Assembly: GCA_033439295.1 (NCBI GenBank) | Contig: JAVTLE010000016.1 | Span: 2,418,001-2,482,000 of the forward strand | Direction of reading: 5' to 3' | Source of the DNA: Deuterostichococcus epilithicus | Lineage: Eukaryota; Chlorophyta; Trebouxiophyceae; Prasiolales; Stichococcaceae | Length of the DNA stretch: 64,000 bases | Part shown: piece after piece, positions 41,583 to 54,184 of the stretch | Layout: each line of letters begins with the position of its first letter | How positions within the stretch are numbered: position 1 is the first letter of the stretch | Program-made: the position numbers and the translations under genes | The notes under the pieces: generated by a model | The model's database searches: none | Seen by the model: the letters and a program-made list of their open reading frames with translations, nothing else | What the model was told of the DNA's origin: nothing

Positions 41583-44500
41583 TCATCTGAGGTGATACAC
41601 CATGCACCCGTTCGCCACCTCGCAGCGAGCCCGCCCGAGCTTCATCAGGCAGTTTGCCGCCGCGCGGGCGGCCCTGGCGCCGCCGGCGGCCAGTTCCAGC
41701 GCCTCCGCCGAGAAGCCGCCGCCACGAGCCTTGGCAGCCTCCGCCGCGTGGAGCGCCGCACACAGCGCCGTGTGCCCAACTTGCGAGCGGATGTATGCCG
41801 GCAGCCCGCCATACTCCTGCATGTGACGCCAGCGGTTTTGGCGGCTGCTCCCTCACCAAAGAGAACGGCTCGCTGTGCCTTGAGATGCCATGCTGTGGCA
41901 AAGCGGTGGCTGGCAGCCTTGCCTTGCTCCCTGTGCGCTGACTGCCGGCATGGCGGATGCAATGTTGATCCACCTCGCAGGCTGCAGTGATTGCCAAGTT
42001 GTCGCAAGGCCCTACACACGGCATCATACAGCCATTGCACTGTGCGCTGGGGTTACCAGGTGCCATTCAGAACCATGTCAATGCACCTCGGAACTGATGC
42101 CGGCGCCGCCTCCCTGGGCTGTGGCCGCCTCCGCAGACGCCTGCATGCAGCGACACTGTCTGGTCGATACCAGGGGGTCAAGAGGTGCGGCATTCGCATG
42201 CCCGCCAGCAGAATATCAGCACGGATGACAGGGGCCGAAGCTGGTGCGGTGGAAAACACTTGAGCCTTGCTGCACATCATGTAGGAAAAAGACGGCCACG
42301 AGAAGACAAGCGACCTGCTCCCTCTGCGCCGTGAAGTTGGCCATGGCGGCAGCCGCCCGGGGATTGACTGCTGGCGGCGGCGGCCGGCTTGGATGCTGCG
42401 CATCCGCCGCCGGCGTCGATGCTGCGGTGCCTGACACTGCAGACGGCGTTGCCGGCTGCAATCCGAAGTCCAGGCTGCGCTGCAGCGGCGCTGGTGCGAT
42501 GGCAGGCCGCGCCACCGGGGGCTTTGGCACAGCTGCCGCGGTGGCGGCAGCAGAGACGGAGTTGGCGGGCGGCACCGCCAGGGCAGTATCCATGCCGTCC
42601 GCCCCGCCGGCCCTGCAGAATGCCGCGCTCGCGGCGGGCACAGCGGCCGGAAGTCGTCCCGTCGCGGCGGCTGCCGACGCCGCGGCCCCACCCACAGCCT
42701 GCGCGGCGGCGGTGTCTGCAGTGCCCGCTGTGGCCGGCGGCGGCCGTCGCGCCGCGGGATCAGCTGCCGCTGGCTGCGTTGTCGCCTGCCGGCTACCGGT
42801 GCCAGGCCGCGGGGCCTTGGACACGGACGTCGGCTCATAGGCGCGCGACAGCAGGGACGCTGTGTCAGGGGATATGGCGGCGGGCGCATTTCTGGTGATG
42901 GGCGTGTAGCAGAAGGCGCCGCCGCCGGGCCGGGCCTCGGGCTCCGGCGTCGCTGCAGCGCGGTCTGGCGAGTGCCTGCGGCGTCGGCGGCGCTCGGTGA
43001 CGAAGTAGCTCAGAGGGGAGGCTGCTCAGTGGGTGCGCTGCTCGATGGGCGGCGGCTGCCCATGTCTGCTGTGCGCAGGCAGCTGCAGCTTACCATTGCA
43101 AGTTTGAGCCTCCACACGGTCGCGGCATGCAGACCCTGCCCAAATGACGTGCGCATGGCATCTGCGTGGAGTGGCAGCCCCAGGCACCCAGCATTCCCCA
43201 CATACAGCTACTTCAGAGCCTCAAACACCGGTCGCAGGTCTTGACCCTGATTGAGCCGCGAAGGCGCTTGCAGACGCGTCACTTGTCGCGAGACCGGAGG
43301 AAACCCCACCTGCAGCGGATGAGCTGCGAGTACAGCTCCATGGTGGACTCCTCCTCGGGGTGCGGCTGGGTGGCCACAGTGGATTGCTTTGCCGTCGACG
43401 CCACCATGCCGAGTGCGCTGTTGTTGCCCGCCACGCCGCCCGCTATGCTGCCGCCCAGACCCCTGCTGCTGCTGCCGCCAGCCAGAGCGCCGCTGGGCTC
43501 GCCGCCGGCATCCGCGCAGCCTGCCCCGGATCTGCCCCCGTCAGCCGCAGCCGCCTTGGGGGCGGCACCAGTCTCGGCGCCAGCCGCCCAGCCCGGTCTG
43601 CCCGGGACGGCCGACGCCGCCGCGGCGCGGCGCGCTGACCGCAGCTCCGTCGACGTGGCCCACGTCGCCGGCTGCCCAGAGGCTTCGCCAGTCGTCGCGT
43701 ACATCGACGCCCTTCTTTCGCTGGCACCCTGCTGCTGCAGGATGGCTGGTAGGCCGCCGTCCCAGGCGCCAGAAACTCCGGAGACGGCGGCGTATCCGAA
43801 CACTGAGGCGCGCCGGCCCCCCTCGTGCAGCGGGCCAGCCTCCTGCGGGCTGTCATCGTGCACGCCAGCGAAGCGGACTGTGTGCGCCGGGCGCCGCAGG
43901 GAGGAGGGTGGCGGCGCCGCCAGCACCGGCGCCGGAGCCTGTGCCGTACCCATGCGCCGCTCGCCCGGCGCTGCGCCGGCATGGGCCGCGGCTTGCGGCC
44001 GCCTGTGGCCGCCTTGCGCCTGCTGCAGCGGCCCGGCGAGGCTGCCGGCCGGTGTGGTAGCCTGGGGACGGAGCCGCAGCGGCGGCAGCGGCGGCGTAAC
44101 CGCCTCGGGCAGGCTGCCAGCGGCGGCGCGGGGCGCATACTTCCGCTGCAGCTCCCTGCGATGTTTGACGTTTGGCATTCGGACCAGACCTGCAGCCCCA
44201 GCTGTTTCAAGTCTCTGCAACTAGGCGCAGTTTATTTAGTGGTGGATGCACCTTGAGTAACCCCCCAGGGCATCCGCCTGTGTGGGCAACTTCTGCTGCA
44301 GAACGTCGACATGGCGTCGCATGATTGCAGCCAGGGACACTCTCGACGCTTGAGTCTCGAGACCTGCCCACCTGAGGGAGGGGCTGAATGTGTCGGGCGA
44401 GCTTGACTCGCCTGACGGCGGCGCCGCAGGCAGCTTGCAAGCCGACGCTGCTATAGGGACCTGCAGCAGGTTTGTCAGAGGCGCAAGCGGTGTGCTGCCA

Positions 44501-45437
44501 ATGCGTCTGGGCATTGCGGACGCTGCTGCGGCATCCTTAGCCGCAATCGGGGCGGTCTCCGAGGCCGCAGCAGCCGGACGACTTGGCGGCACGGCAATGT
44601 CTGCCGGCGGGGACGCCGCCACCGCCAGTAGGTGTGCAGGGTCTGCCGCGCCGGCCGCCTCCGCCTGGATGGGAGCAGCCTCTGACGGCACTGAGTCTGT
44701 GTTGCAGACTTCCGGGGCGGCGCCACAGTGCTGAGCGGCAGGGTCGTCAGCCACTCGCCGGGGTGCCTCAGCGCCGCCTGGCTGCGGTGAGCACGGCCGC
44801 TGCCGCGCCGCTGGTAGGGGGTCAGCAGGTGCTGGTCGCGGGCACACGGTGGTGTAGCCGTAGGCCCGCAGGTGCGCCTCTAGCGCCCTGATCGCCAACT
44901 GCTGCTGCTGATAGACGCCCACGAATCTTTCCAGCAGCTCCTGTGCGTCAGAGTTGTTCTTGGGTGCCAGCACATGCCAGCACATCAGGTGCCTCGTTGG
45001 CACTGTGTGGACAGGATGACACCGCTGCAGGTGCATTGGAATGCTGGAGGTACTTTAAAAAACGACACCAGCTGCAGCACCGAGTTTGACTGTCCCGACA
45101 CAGGCACAGATGTCATACCTGTAGCGGAGCAGTTTCTGTCGCAGAGCGCGCCAGCGCCTGTGCCTCCTCCGCCGCTGCGGCCGCCTGCTTGCGCAGCGCC
45201 GTAAGGGCGGCAGCTACCTCGATCGCTGCGTGGCATGCGCGGGAAACAATGGAGGGTGCTCTTCAGTGTGTGTTTGGACCGCAACACAGTCATGCAGCAA
45301 GGATGCGATGCAAACTCACGGCCAAGGTGGGCTGGAGAGGCCAGCTGGCGCTGCAGCTGCTTGACGTCGTCGGGGATTGCGTCCAGCCTGCCCACATCCG
45401 CTGCGAAGTTGCTGATGGCCCGCTTGAGCTCCTTCAT
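41583..45437 (-). CDS. SKA3: SKA3-like spindle and kinetochore protein
   Basis: The SKA complex (SKA1-3) couples kinetochores to spindle microtubules. Exon 1 (ATG 45437) opens MKELKRAISNFAADVGRL, a coiled-coil. It continues with AIEVAAALTALRKQAAAAAE (near 45200) and DAQELLERFVGVYQQQQLA followed by IRALEAHLRAYGYTT (near 44900). This IRxxxxYGY segment matches the end of the human SKA3 coiled-coil domain (IREYFQKYGYSP). A long Ala/Pro/Ser/Arg-rich disordered middle follows (about 44860-42240). The last exon (41817-41583) reads EYGGLPAYIRSQVG ... LALLA-like helix, ending NGCMVYHLR. The Y-x-x-LP-x-Y-x-x-x pattern is the short C-terminal motif shared by SKA3/SKA1 proteins. The middle is poorly constrained and some introns there are unresolved. 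Confidence 0.72.
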
Positions 45438-46124
45438 GACGGGCTGCTATGCCGGCCCAGAGTCAACGCTGCATCGGTCCTGGAACTCTTACACAGTCTG
45501 GAAAATCTCAGAGCTCGCTAGCGGGTTTCGCCACAGGGTCCGAGGCTGTGTTCATACGGCCTGCACACGTCTGCTAAGTTCAGGTGCGCGACACCCCAGA
45601 TGCAGCCAAACCCCCGTATTGCACAGCTTGCACGCTAAGAACTGTGAATATAGGCTTAGAGAAGCACGCAGCACACATGCAAGTGCTAACGATCGCGGCA
45701 GGTGCTTGCAAAGCACGGCTGCAGCTGCTGTCCGGCAATCTGTCGGGCACAGCTTTGAAGATGTCCCATCCGATTATCGACCCCCGTTCTCGGAAGCAAG
45801 CGGAACCCTGCACGCGGCCGCAGTTGTTTCGTCCTGCAGTCACAAAACGCTTTTACTGGTACTCTCAGTCCGGCCACCGCGATCTGGCAGTGGCGTGCCA
45901 ATCTGGACGGGCAGGCCGGCCTTCGACGCGTTAGCGATCTGCCTTGCCCAAGCCGCGCGTTGCTGACGAAGCCTTCTGCTGCTGCCAAAAGCAGGATCTC
46001 AGCTTGGCACACCCATCGGCACTTGGCCCGGAGTGCAGCCAAACCCTCGAAGGCCGGTTTTCCCTGCACAGGGCTCAGATCATTCCACCTGCACCACCGC
46101 AGCAGGGCACCAGCCGCCTGCGCG
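45438..46124. promoter_or_regulatory. Divergent intergenic region, SKA3 / lipase
   Basis: About 690 bp between divergent starts. No clear motif. A first non-coding or short exon of SKA3 upstream of 45437 cannot be excluded, because an acceptor-like CATAG lies just 5' of the ATG. Confidence 0.4.
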
Positions 46125-49100
46125 ATGGTGCCCGTTGATGCGTCAGGCGTGACGGAGGGCGAGCGCACCAACACGCGCGGGCAGAAGCTTTTCACTATCA
46201 CCTACCGTGCACAGGGTGCTCAGCGGGCGGTGTACATTCATGCGCACGGCTACGGAGAACATGTCGGCCGCATGCGGCACTGCGAGTCCCCTTTCACCCC
46301 CTTCAAATGAACAGAAGCCGATCTTGCATCGTGCACTGGTTGACATCCTGAATTCCCAGTGCTGCTGCACATGCTTGTGTCTTGCGGCGGCCGCATGACA
46401 TGCCATACCTGCTGCCACACCACGCAGCACGTACGCAGTGCTGCCGGATCCGCTGCAGACACCAACTGGTCAGGCCAGGTCGATCGGCGGCCTTGAGATA
46501 TTGACGTGTCATGGTGCCACACGCACAGACTTCAGCACGCTGGCGGCAGGCGGCATCACGGTGTACTCCTTTGACGCACACGGCCATGGCAGGTCGGAGC
46601 CGGCTGGCAAAAAGGACCGCGCCCTCGTGAAGAAGTTCAGCGACCTGGTGAGCCTGGGATAGCTTGCAAGGGGGACTCCTGGGAGGGCACCAATGCTGGC
46701 AGTGAGGCAATAATGCCGCAGCGCATCTGCAACAGCAGCACCGCACGGGCTTGCCGCCCCTCCAGGTGCCTGAGGCGGTCACCCTTGCCTAAGGCAACAA
46801 CCAGACGTGGTTGGCTGCGACCGCCGCGGCTCACATCCCGGCTCTACTTCACGGGGTGTTGCCGCAGCCGCTTTACAGGGCTGTGGTTTCACTCAGCGTC
46901 GTGACCGACACTCTCCGCAGGTGGACGACATGGACGCCTTTGTGCGGGAGGTGGCTGCGTCGGAACCGGTCGACACACCCTTCTTCATGGGCGGCCAGTC
47001 TATGGGCGGCCTCATCGCTCTGCACGAGGTATCCTGTCCAATTGCCCTTTGATTCCGCAGAAAACCATCGGCTATGTGCGCAATTGTGTGCAAGCAGCCA
47101 GCCAGCCCACAAGGCAGCTTGTGCTGCGCCGCCTGGCGGGTCCTTTGGCAGCCCCTCTGCGGCGGCACGGCAGCGCTGATTCCAGCGGCTGCCGTGGCAC
47201 TTGACCTGCGAGTACTGCCTGGCTGCAATCATGGCCCACAGCACCGTGTCCTTCCATGTCTTCCATATCTTCGCAAGCAGGGAGACAAGGCTGATGTACA
47301 GACGACACGAATCAAGCATGCTCAGCGGTGGTGCATGGAGAGGGACAAGGCTGGTGCACAGACAACACGAGTCAAACATGCTCAGCGGTGGTGCATGGGG
47401 CATGAAACACTTCTTGCCGTGCAGGTGCTGCGCGCCAGCATCCCCTGGCGGGGCCTCGTGCTGACGTCAGCGTTGGTCGATGTGGAGTGGACCCCCGTCC
47501 TCAAGTAGGGCATTTCACGAAAACATAGGCACCAGCCTCCAGGGAGGCAAGCCTCCAATACTCAATGCGCTGCAGCATTCCATCGCAGCCTAGAACCGGC
47601 CAGGGAGTCAACCGCTTCATGGCCCTGGCCTACGGTCGAATGTGAAAAATTTCAGTCGTTCATGCGCGGGCTGTCACTGCTTGCCGCCAGCGCCCACACA
47701 GACTGCCTCAAGCGCATGGCATCAAATCCCCTTCTTTGCCAGACTGTACCTGCGGGATGCAGCCGAATATGGGTGACTGCTGGCTGCGCTCGGCGGTGGT
47801 GCACTGCAGGCTGCATTTGATCACATTTTGTTTTCAACAAATTCGAAGCGGAAGAATGGGCAACCTGCTGGCGGCGCGCGGCAGTGTCCCTGTGCAGGCC
47901 GTATCTGATAGGAACCTGCTCTTGTCACGGTCCTCACTGGATGCATGTCGCAGGATGGGCAGTTGAAGGTGAGCAACCTGCTGGCGGGTCTCGGCGGTGC
48001 CTCATCCCAGGCTGCATTTGATGACATTCCCTGTTCGTCACACTCCTCGTGATGTATGTCGCAGGATGCAGTCGAAGGTGGGCAACCTGCTAGCGGCGCT
48101 GGTGCCGCGGGCGCGCATCGTTCCTGGCGTCGACCCCAAGGACATGAGCCAGGACCCTGCGGTGGTGAGTGGGCCGCTCTGCTAACCATGTTGCCATCAT
48201 TATAAGCATCCATTCCAACAGCATAATAACCCTTGCTTTTTCTTGAATGTGTCCTCTGGTCTCGCAGCAGATGATGCCACCTTTTGCCTGCTCAATCACC
48301 TTTCATCGGCTACACTGTTGTGCACTCCCCTACTTTGGGCCGGCTCGCACGCTATGGCGCCCTGCTTCAGCATGCACCCCGTCAGTGCTGGCTTTGCTCC
48401 ATGTATACATCTAACATATGTATATGCTCAAGACAATGCCATCGGATTCTTGTCTGATGCTGACAAATGGTTCTTTTCCACATGCCCGCACCTGAGGCGT
48501 TAAGTCGAGGACCAGCTGCACTACCGGACAAGCGAGGGTTCCAAGCATCTTTGACAAACAGACACTCACCGTTCTCAGTTGATTCTAACAGGTGAAGGAG
48601 TATGTCGAGGACCCGCTGAACATTATCGGCAAGCTGCGCGCCCGCACCTCCAACGAGCTGCTCAAGGTGCAGGACCCTGCATCGTCCGGCAGGCGAAGTC
48701 CTCGAAAGGAAGACTGCCCTTACAACCATGGCCTTACGACTGAATGTTCACCCAAAGGCTGAAACGCAGAAAACGTGTCAACGGTTGCAGGTTGCGCACG
48801 CACTCTCTTGAGCGACGCACGATCCTGGTGTTTGGAGAATCGTCGACTCGGACGACTAGCCTGTCACGTTGTCGATATTCATTCTGAGTCCTCCACTTGT
48901 GCGGGCAGGCGTTCCGGGAGCTGGGGCAGCGGCAGCAAGAGCTCAAGCTGCCCATCTTCGCGGCGCACGGCACTGTCGACCACACCACCAGCCTGCAGGC
49001 GCGTGGCCGGTCAGTGCAGCTGCTGTGCACCGGCGTGCTACACCCCGGAGCCTGACAGGCCGCGCAGCTGGCAGACGCAATGAGCTTAAATAGCACATCT

Positions 49101-49648
49101 CTTCCAACGCATCGTCGCTTCATTCTTCATCAGCGGCCTGTCTGTGGCATGATTTTGATGTGCTGAGTCTAGCAAACGCGGTGAACAGTTCCGCTTGTAG
49201 CTCCCTTCGACCCGACGCGTGTGGCCTGTGTGGCAACATGAATCTGTACAGGTTGCCAGACAGCAGTGTGAACCCAATGCTGCAGGCGGTGAAGAATTTG
49301 TTGGCCAAGTGCCCCAGCGCCGACACCACCCTCAAGGAGGTCGAAGGTGAGAGGCGCCGCGGCCCGGCGGTTGAAAGTGTTGCTTCAAAGTGCCGCACTG
49401 CACTCCCCAGCCCATGCTCTGTCGACACAGGGACTGCAACAGCTCGAGTCCAGAGCGAACCTCATCTCACAAACCTGCGCGTTGCTGTCAACCAATGACG
49501 CGGAGTCTGCAGCCTGGCCCAAGCGCCCTTACCATGTGACGCAGGCGGCTACCACGAGCTGCTGCTTGGGCCAGAGAGGGACGAGGTCATCGGCGCCGTG
49601 CGCGATTGGGTCCTGGCGCACGCGACCACAGCGTCTGCCAAGCTGTAG
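46125..49648 (+). CDS. Monoacylglycerol-lipase-type alpha/beta hydrolase
   Basis: ATG 46125 (MVPVDASGVTEGERTNTRGQ) leads to the oxyanion-hole motif AVYIHAHGYGEH. Exon 46529-46647 encodes LAAGGITVYSFDAHGHGRSE. Exon 46921-47028 carries the nucleophile elbow FFMGGQSMGGLIALHE (Ser in GQSMG). Exon 47425-47505 encodes WRGLVLTSALVDVEW, 48065-48164 VGNLLAALVPRARIVPGVD, and 48594-48675 VKEYVEDPLNIIGKLRART. Exon 48911-49006 holds the catalytic Asp in PIFAAHGTVDHTTSLQ. The last exon has the catalytic His in GGYHELLLGPERDEV and ends HATTASAKL at 49648. The triad Ser-Asp-His is complete. Plant relatives hydrolyse monoacylglycerol, lysophospholipids or caffeoyl-shikimate; MAG or lysolipid is likelier in an alga. 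The exon between the first two is unresolved. Introns contain two repeat arrays and one probable GC donor. Confidence 0.88.
47277..47400 (+). repeat. Two-copy 60-bp tandem repeat in a lipase intron
   Basis: Two nearly identical units start at about 47277 and 47337, each containing GGGACAAGGCTG-like sequence and sharing CATGCTCAGCGGTGGTGCAT. The unit is 60 bp, unlike the roughly 110-bp exon-edge copies elsewhere, and contains no exon similarity. Confidence 0.9.
47753..48110 (+). repeat. Array of decayed copies of a lipase exon start
   Basis: The real exon begins at 48065 after GTCGCAG and contains GGGCAACCTGCTAGCGGCGC. Upstream copies of the same acceptor-plus-exon block have their CAACCTG core at 47974 and 47861, and a more decayed one lies at about 47771. 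Core spacings are 109 and 113 bp, then about 87. The copy at 47974 still has TCGCAGGATGGGCAG, an intact-looking acceptor. Confidence 0.85.
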
Positions 49649-51221
49649 CAGGCGCCCGCGCTTGTGGCGCAGCGGCAGCGGCAGCGGCAGCAGCGGCGGC
49701 GGCGGCGACGGCGGCGGCAGCCTTAGGCGCTGGAAGGGGTTGGGGTGGAGCCAGGGGCGTAGTCGGCTGTGCGCCCCGCCTGCCGGTGTGATCACAGCTT
49801 ATGTGTGTGTGCCATGGAGCGGCCGACCGAGCTGGGCGTCTGCCTCCAGGCGGGTTGGGTCGGAACCCGGTACGGGCTTGCAGTACAGCATGAACACAGC
49901 ATAGGAGCAGCTGCTGGACTGCATTGGCTGTGCGCAGCAGGGTTCAGTTTTTGGGTTCAGGGGGCGCTCAGGCCATATCAGATGCGGCTCTCAAATTCCA
50001 GCATCAGTTCTCTGAACGAAAGCTTGAAATTCGTCATCGTCAAGGAGTGCAGCAAGCGGTTGAGCTGCTGGTTGCGCATTAGCTCTGTCGGATTGTCATG
50101 CACGGTACCTTAATAGCGCAACATCAGACATCAGGTTAGGACTGCAATGAGGGGGTGGAATGGTGAATTTTCCACACCGGATCATGCGATGCTTTGGAGC
50201 AGTGTTTGGCTGCATTGTCAAACCTTCATCTTAAAGCTGATGGATTGAACGGGCTGTGTGAAAGTTGCAGTTGCTGTACAGCGGCGATGGCAGGATCCGG
50301 GATTTGGAACCCTACCTACCTTGCACCTGAACGTAGTCTTGGCACATGACTTTTGCGTGGTGTAAATCCATGGTCATGTAAATCCATCGGCATCACATCC
50401 CATGGCTCAACATTCAGCAAGCAAGAGCACGGAATGTGTTCATCAGCATCAGTGCTGTGGTGGCATGATGCCGCCGGCATCTGGCCAGAGCTGTGCAGCG
50501 GCATGATAAATCTATGGTCCGCGCATACATCTTGGTCTGCGCATCCGTATCAACGAACTGTCAACAAACAACAAACAACAATCGGGACGCCTACAGGGGC
50601 GCGAATGCCGTGGGATCCGCCGTCGCATGGTAGAATAAAGAGAGAAGTTGTAGAGACACTCGAACGAGGGCACAACTTGCATGATACATGACACATAATG
50701 TTTACATGGTAAATGCTTCATCGCAGCATTCACTGGGATACACGATGGCGGCGTAATATACTCGACGAGCGAACGCGCTGTCTGGATCGGACGACCACGC
50801 ACGATCGTACACAGTGGCATTGGCAGCGATGCTGTGCTCAAGCCGTCTGATGATGTCTCGAATGTCGAGAGAACAATTTAAATGTGATTGAAGTGATTGT
50901 CCCGCGTTCGAGGTCGCATTCATGGTGTTGACGGCTTCTGCAGGAACTGTGCAAGTGGCACAGTCACTCTACCATCAGGCGTGATACCTGATCGAGACAA
51001 ACCCAAATTTCATTGGATTCGCTGCATACGTGCTCGCCATGGGCATTTGCGGCTCGAAATCGGGAGCGAAAAGTCAGCCAACAACAGACAGTCGCCGCCG
51101 AGTGGTGCGTGCCAGAGACCTGCAATCTCTCATTTTTGCATGCTCACTGTCTCGTCTATAAGATCTGCAGCGAGCTCACCGCTCATATAAAACCTGATGT
51201 CAGCGTGTCATCAGTTGATCG
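49649..51221. other. Intergenic region
   Basis: It starts with a GC-rich hexamer tract (49664-49725, GCGGCA/GCGGCG units) in the lipase 3' UTR. The rest is plainer, with two TGTAA copies near 50372-50390, and shows no recognisable gene. Confidence 0.45.
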
Positions 51222-53117
51222 CAGGCGAGCGCCGCCATCGTCACTGCAGGCGCCGCCACCGGCGCAGCCAACAAGTCCGTGTCGAAGAATACCACAGCAA
51301 TCAAACCTGGCACCGAGTTCGGCAAGAAACACACCGAAATGCGGACAAGCAGCACCATCGCCACGCATGATGCCTACGAGACGCAAGCGGATGTGAAAGG
51401 TCAAGATTCGTCATCGGGGCCCCGGCTGGGCGGTACTAGCCTCAATGGCGGTCCCGAAGCAGACGCCGGCAACTCAGACTTGGCGACGCAGGCGACAGGC
51501 CGTATGATCCTCGATGATGGCATCGACGATTCTTGTGCCAACAATGCCACTGGCACTGGTGCCATCCCTGGGCAGCCAAGCTCAGGCGAAACCGCCCGCC
51601 CTGCTGGCAGCCTTGCAGCGGCACCTTCCTGCACGGGGGAAGCGAAGATGAGCGCTGGTGCTGCTGCGTTGCAACATGGCAGCAGCAGCGGTGACGCGCA
51701 CAGCGAGCAGGTCGAAGCAGGCTCTGATGCCGGCGGCGGCACCGGTGCCGCCGCCGGCGGCACGGGCAGCACCGGCCAATATGACCCAACACCCAGCAGC
51801 GGGACAGCAGCGCCGTCTGATCATGGCTCTGGCGATGCCTCAAATATTTCTCCAGGCCTCGAGGATGCCATTCGTGGTGCTGGTGTGGGGGCCACCTCCA
51901 GTGGCATGCCCAGCAACGGCAGCCCCACCATTGCCACCAGCGTCAGCATGATGTGCACTGCAAATGTGGAGGTTGCGGGTGGGGACATCAGGGACTTCCC
52001 GGTTGATGCGACCCCAACCTCCGACCACTCAGGTATGGCAACCGTGCGTGTCAACACACCTCTGAAGCAGCGAGACGCAGCCATGCACTGTCCATGTCAG
52101 AATGTTGGAAACGGAAATTCCAGCAGACAGCAGGACTCGCGCGCATAATATGCCACCGACCCATCAGTGCTGCATGTCTGGCATCAGCTGCTTCTGTCCA
52201 ACCTCCTCTCGAAGCAGCACGCCGCCGTGCCAAAGTGGAAAGTCAAGCAGCTTGCAGTCAAATAAAAATATGTTGGCTCTGAATGTTTGTCGTGCCGCAG
52301 GCAGCTCCAAAAATGATGGCGGCCGGAAGGCAAATTTGCTGAGCACCTTTCAAGGAGGCGGCATCACCTACGAAAGCCGTATTGAGGTGAGCAATGCAGT
52401 CGGCGCATGTGCTGCCACCACAGGTTCAACCACAGGTTCTGCTCGTACCCACATAGCGGTCGCTGTGGCCTGGTAGTAGTGCGCCTCCCTTTTGGTGTCA
52501 CGATATTACGAGGATCACCACCGATGCAGAGCGCATGCACACCACAGCGCGGGTAGCAGAGGCAACTGCGTAACGGCAGGCTGTTACAGGAAGAGTCATA
52601 GCACCCAGATTTCTACTTGCGAGAGATGAGGTTGCGACGCCCTGAGACAGCCAATGTGACCGTGCGGCACTGCACAGGCCATCAACGACCTGGCCGCCGA
52701 GGTGTTCACCAGCAGCAGCCACCCGGAGGATGAGATGTGCGTACATACATCCGCATCATCCAGTCAATTCTCGGCCTCCTGCCAAAACCATCGTGGTCAC
52801 CGCACATGCGCCATGCCGTCAGGGGCCGCAATTTCTTCCACAGCCTGTATGTGACGTCCAGCTGAAGCGGGCATGCATGCCTCGTCGTCAATGCTCAGCG
52901 CTTTGAAAGGCAGGCCGCAGCTGCCAAATAGTGACAGCCTGTAGATGATGCAAAATTATATTTTGGCATCGCAGGTACCTAGCGGCCTTCAGGCGCAGCA
53001 CCGGCAGCTTCACCGCAAAGGAACTTGACCTAAAATTCAGCCAGATGAAGCGGCTGCTCGCCAGCAGCGGCGATGACTGGGTGCGCAACATTTGCATCAG
53101 ACTACCTGACGTGTGAG
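51222..53117 (+). CDS. Uncharacterised protein
   Basis: Exons with good splice borders lie at about 51222-52030 (QASAAIVTAGAATGAANK ... then a long Gly/Ser/Ala/Thr-rich disordered stretch), 52302-52385 (KANLLSTFQGGGITYESRIE), 52677-52736 (AINDLAAEVFTSSSHPEDEM) and 52975-53117 (YLAAFRRSTGSFTAKELDLK then FSQMKRLLASSGDDW, stop near 53115). Phases agree between the last three. The conserved-looking part is a helical C-terminal region. I do not recognise the family, and an earlier first exon is likely. An alternative is that the gene continues past 53117 after another intron. Confidence 0.5.
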
Positions 53118-54184
53118 AAGGAGCCGTTGCCGTTCATCACCCTCGCCCAGGAGGCACGGATCCATCAGCAGCTGCCATGCCTTCGGCCTCCGCGGCCGCA
53201 GGCTAGAAACTGTCAAAGCGAGCTCGTCATCGCCGGCATATTTTGCTGCGCTGAACCGTACTGTAATAATGAACGATGTCCTTCTGTCCTGCTCGTGCAG
53301 AAGCACGTCTTGCGGACATACCTACTGCCGTGAAGCAGCCAGCGGATTGGGGAATGGCGCTTGTGAGTGGATTGTGCAATTTATGGGTAGGATCACTTGG
53401 TGGTTGATGTGATCGCTTTTGCTAGAGAGGACGCAGCAATGCACAGCACTGGTAGGGGTTGTGTTGCAGGAGGGATGGAGCTCATTTGTGACAGCAATTA
53501 TGTGACGGCAGCAGTACAGGGTCTGCTGGTTTGTGAAAAATATTTCTGTAACAAGTTCCAGGAAGAAAGACAATCCTACGCTATGCTGCAAAATTATGGC
53601 AGCGGTGATCCATGTCCAATCGTCTATGCATCTTTCAGCTACGTACTAGTACCTGAATCAAAAGAATGCTATCAAATCGCGGCTCGTTGCTGCGGCGTGT
53701 TATGCCAATTGGCTGTTCTTTTGGGGGGTTCACGAATAGAAAGCATCAACTGCCGGTTGCTGCCGCTCGCATGCGTGGCGTGGGCGCACGGCCGGTCCAG
53801 GGACAAAATCGCGGGTTGCTGTCGGCCAAACGCGTGCTTGGGAGGGGCAGGTGCCCGACTGTGCTAAGCAAAGGCACAACGAAGAAGACCGGGGATTGGC
53901 GCTGAGAGCGCCGTCAAAATAGGTAAGTGCGCAGGCGTGGACTTGCGTCACGAAGGCTCGCGGGCGGCACCATATAGCAGCGTCCGCCGTTCGGACACCG
54001 CAGTAGGATGTGAGGCCGTTCAAAGGCCCCTGGCCGCGCCTGCGGTGGCACATCAAGTGGCACAGGTCAGCAGATGTAACCCACAGTCACAGCTGAACAA
54101 GCCCTGCTCCTGTCTTTGAAGCGGTGGGCAGGCTGGCAAGGGCAGATGCAACCGAGGCGGGGCGTCAGAGCAGTAACCAGCCGC
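53118..54184. other. Convergent 3' region
   Basis: Between the unknown plus-strand gene and the GH9 gene on the minus strand. The open stretch at 53397-53867 is less GC-rich and has no recognisable similarity, so it is not called coding. Confidence 0.4.

Noticed and set aside
47753-48110. Regularly spaced repeats resembling a CRISPR array
   Set aside because: Units are diverged, contain splice-acceptor and exon sequence, and sit in a eukaryotic intron. They lack the short conserved repeats and unique spacers of CRISPR.
49664-49725. GCGGCA/GCGGCG tract as part of a coding region
   Set aside because: It begins just after the stop codon of the lipase, and no exon model includes it. It looks like simple repeat expansion in a 3' UTR.
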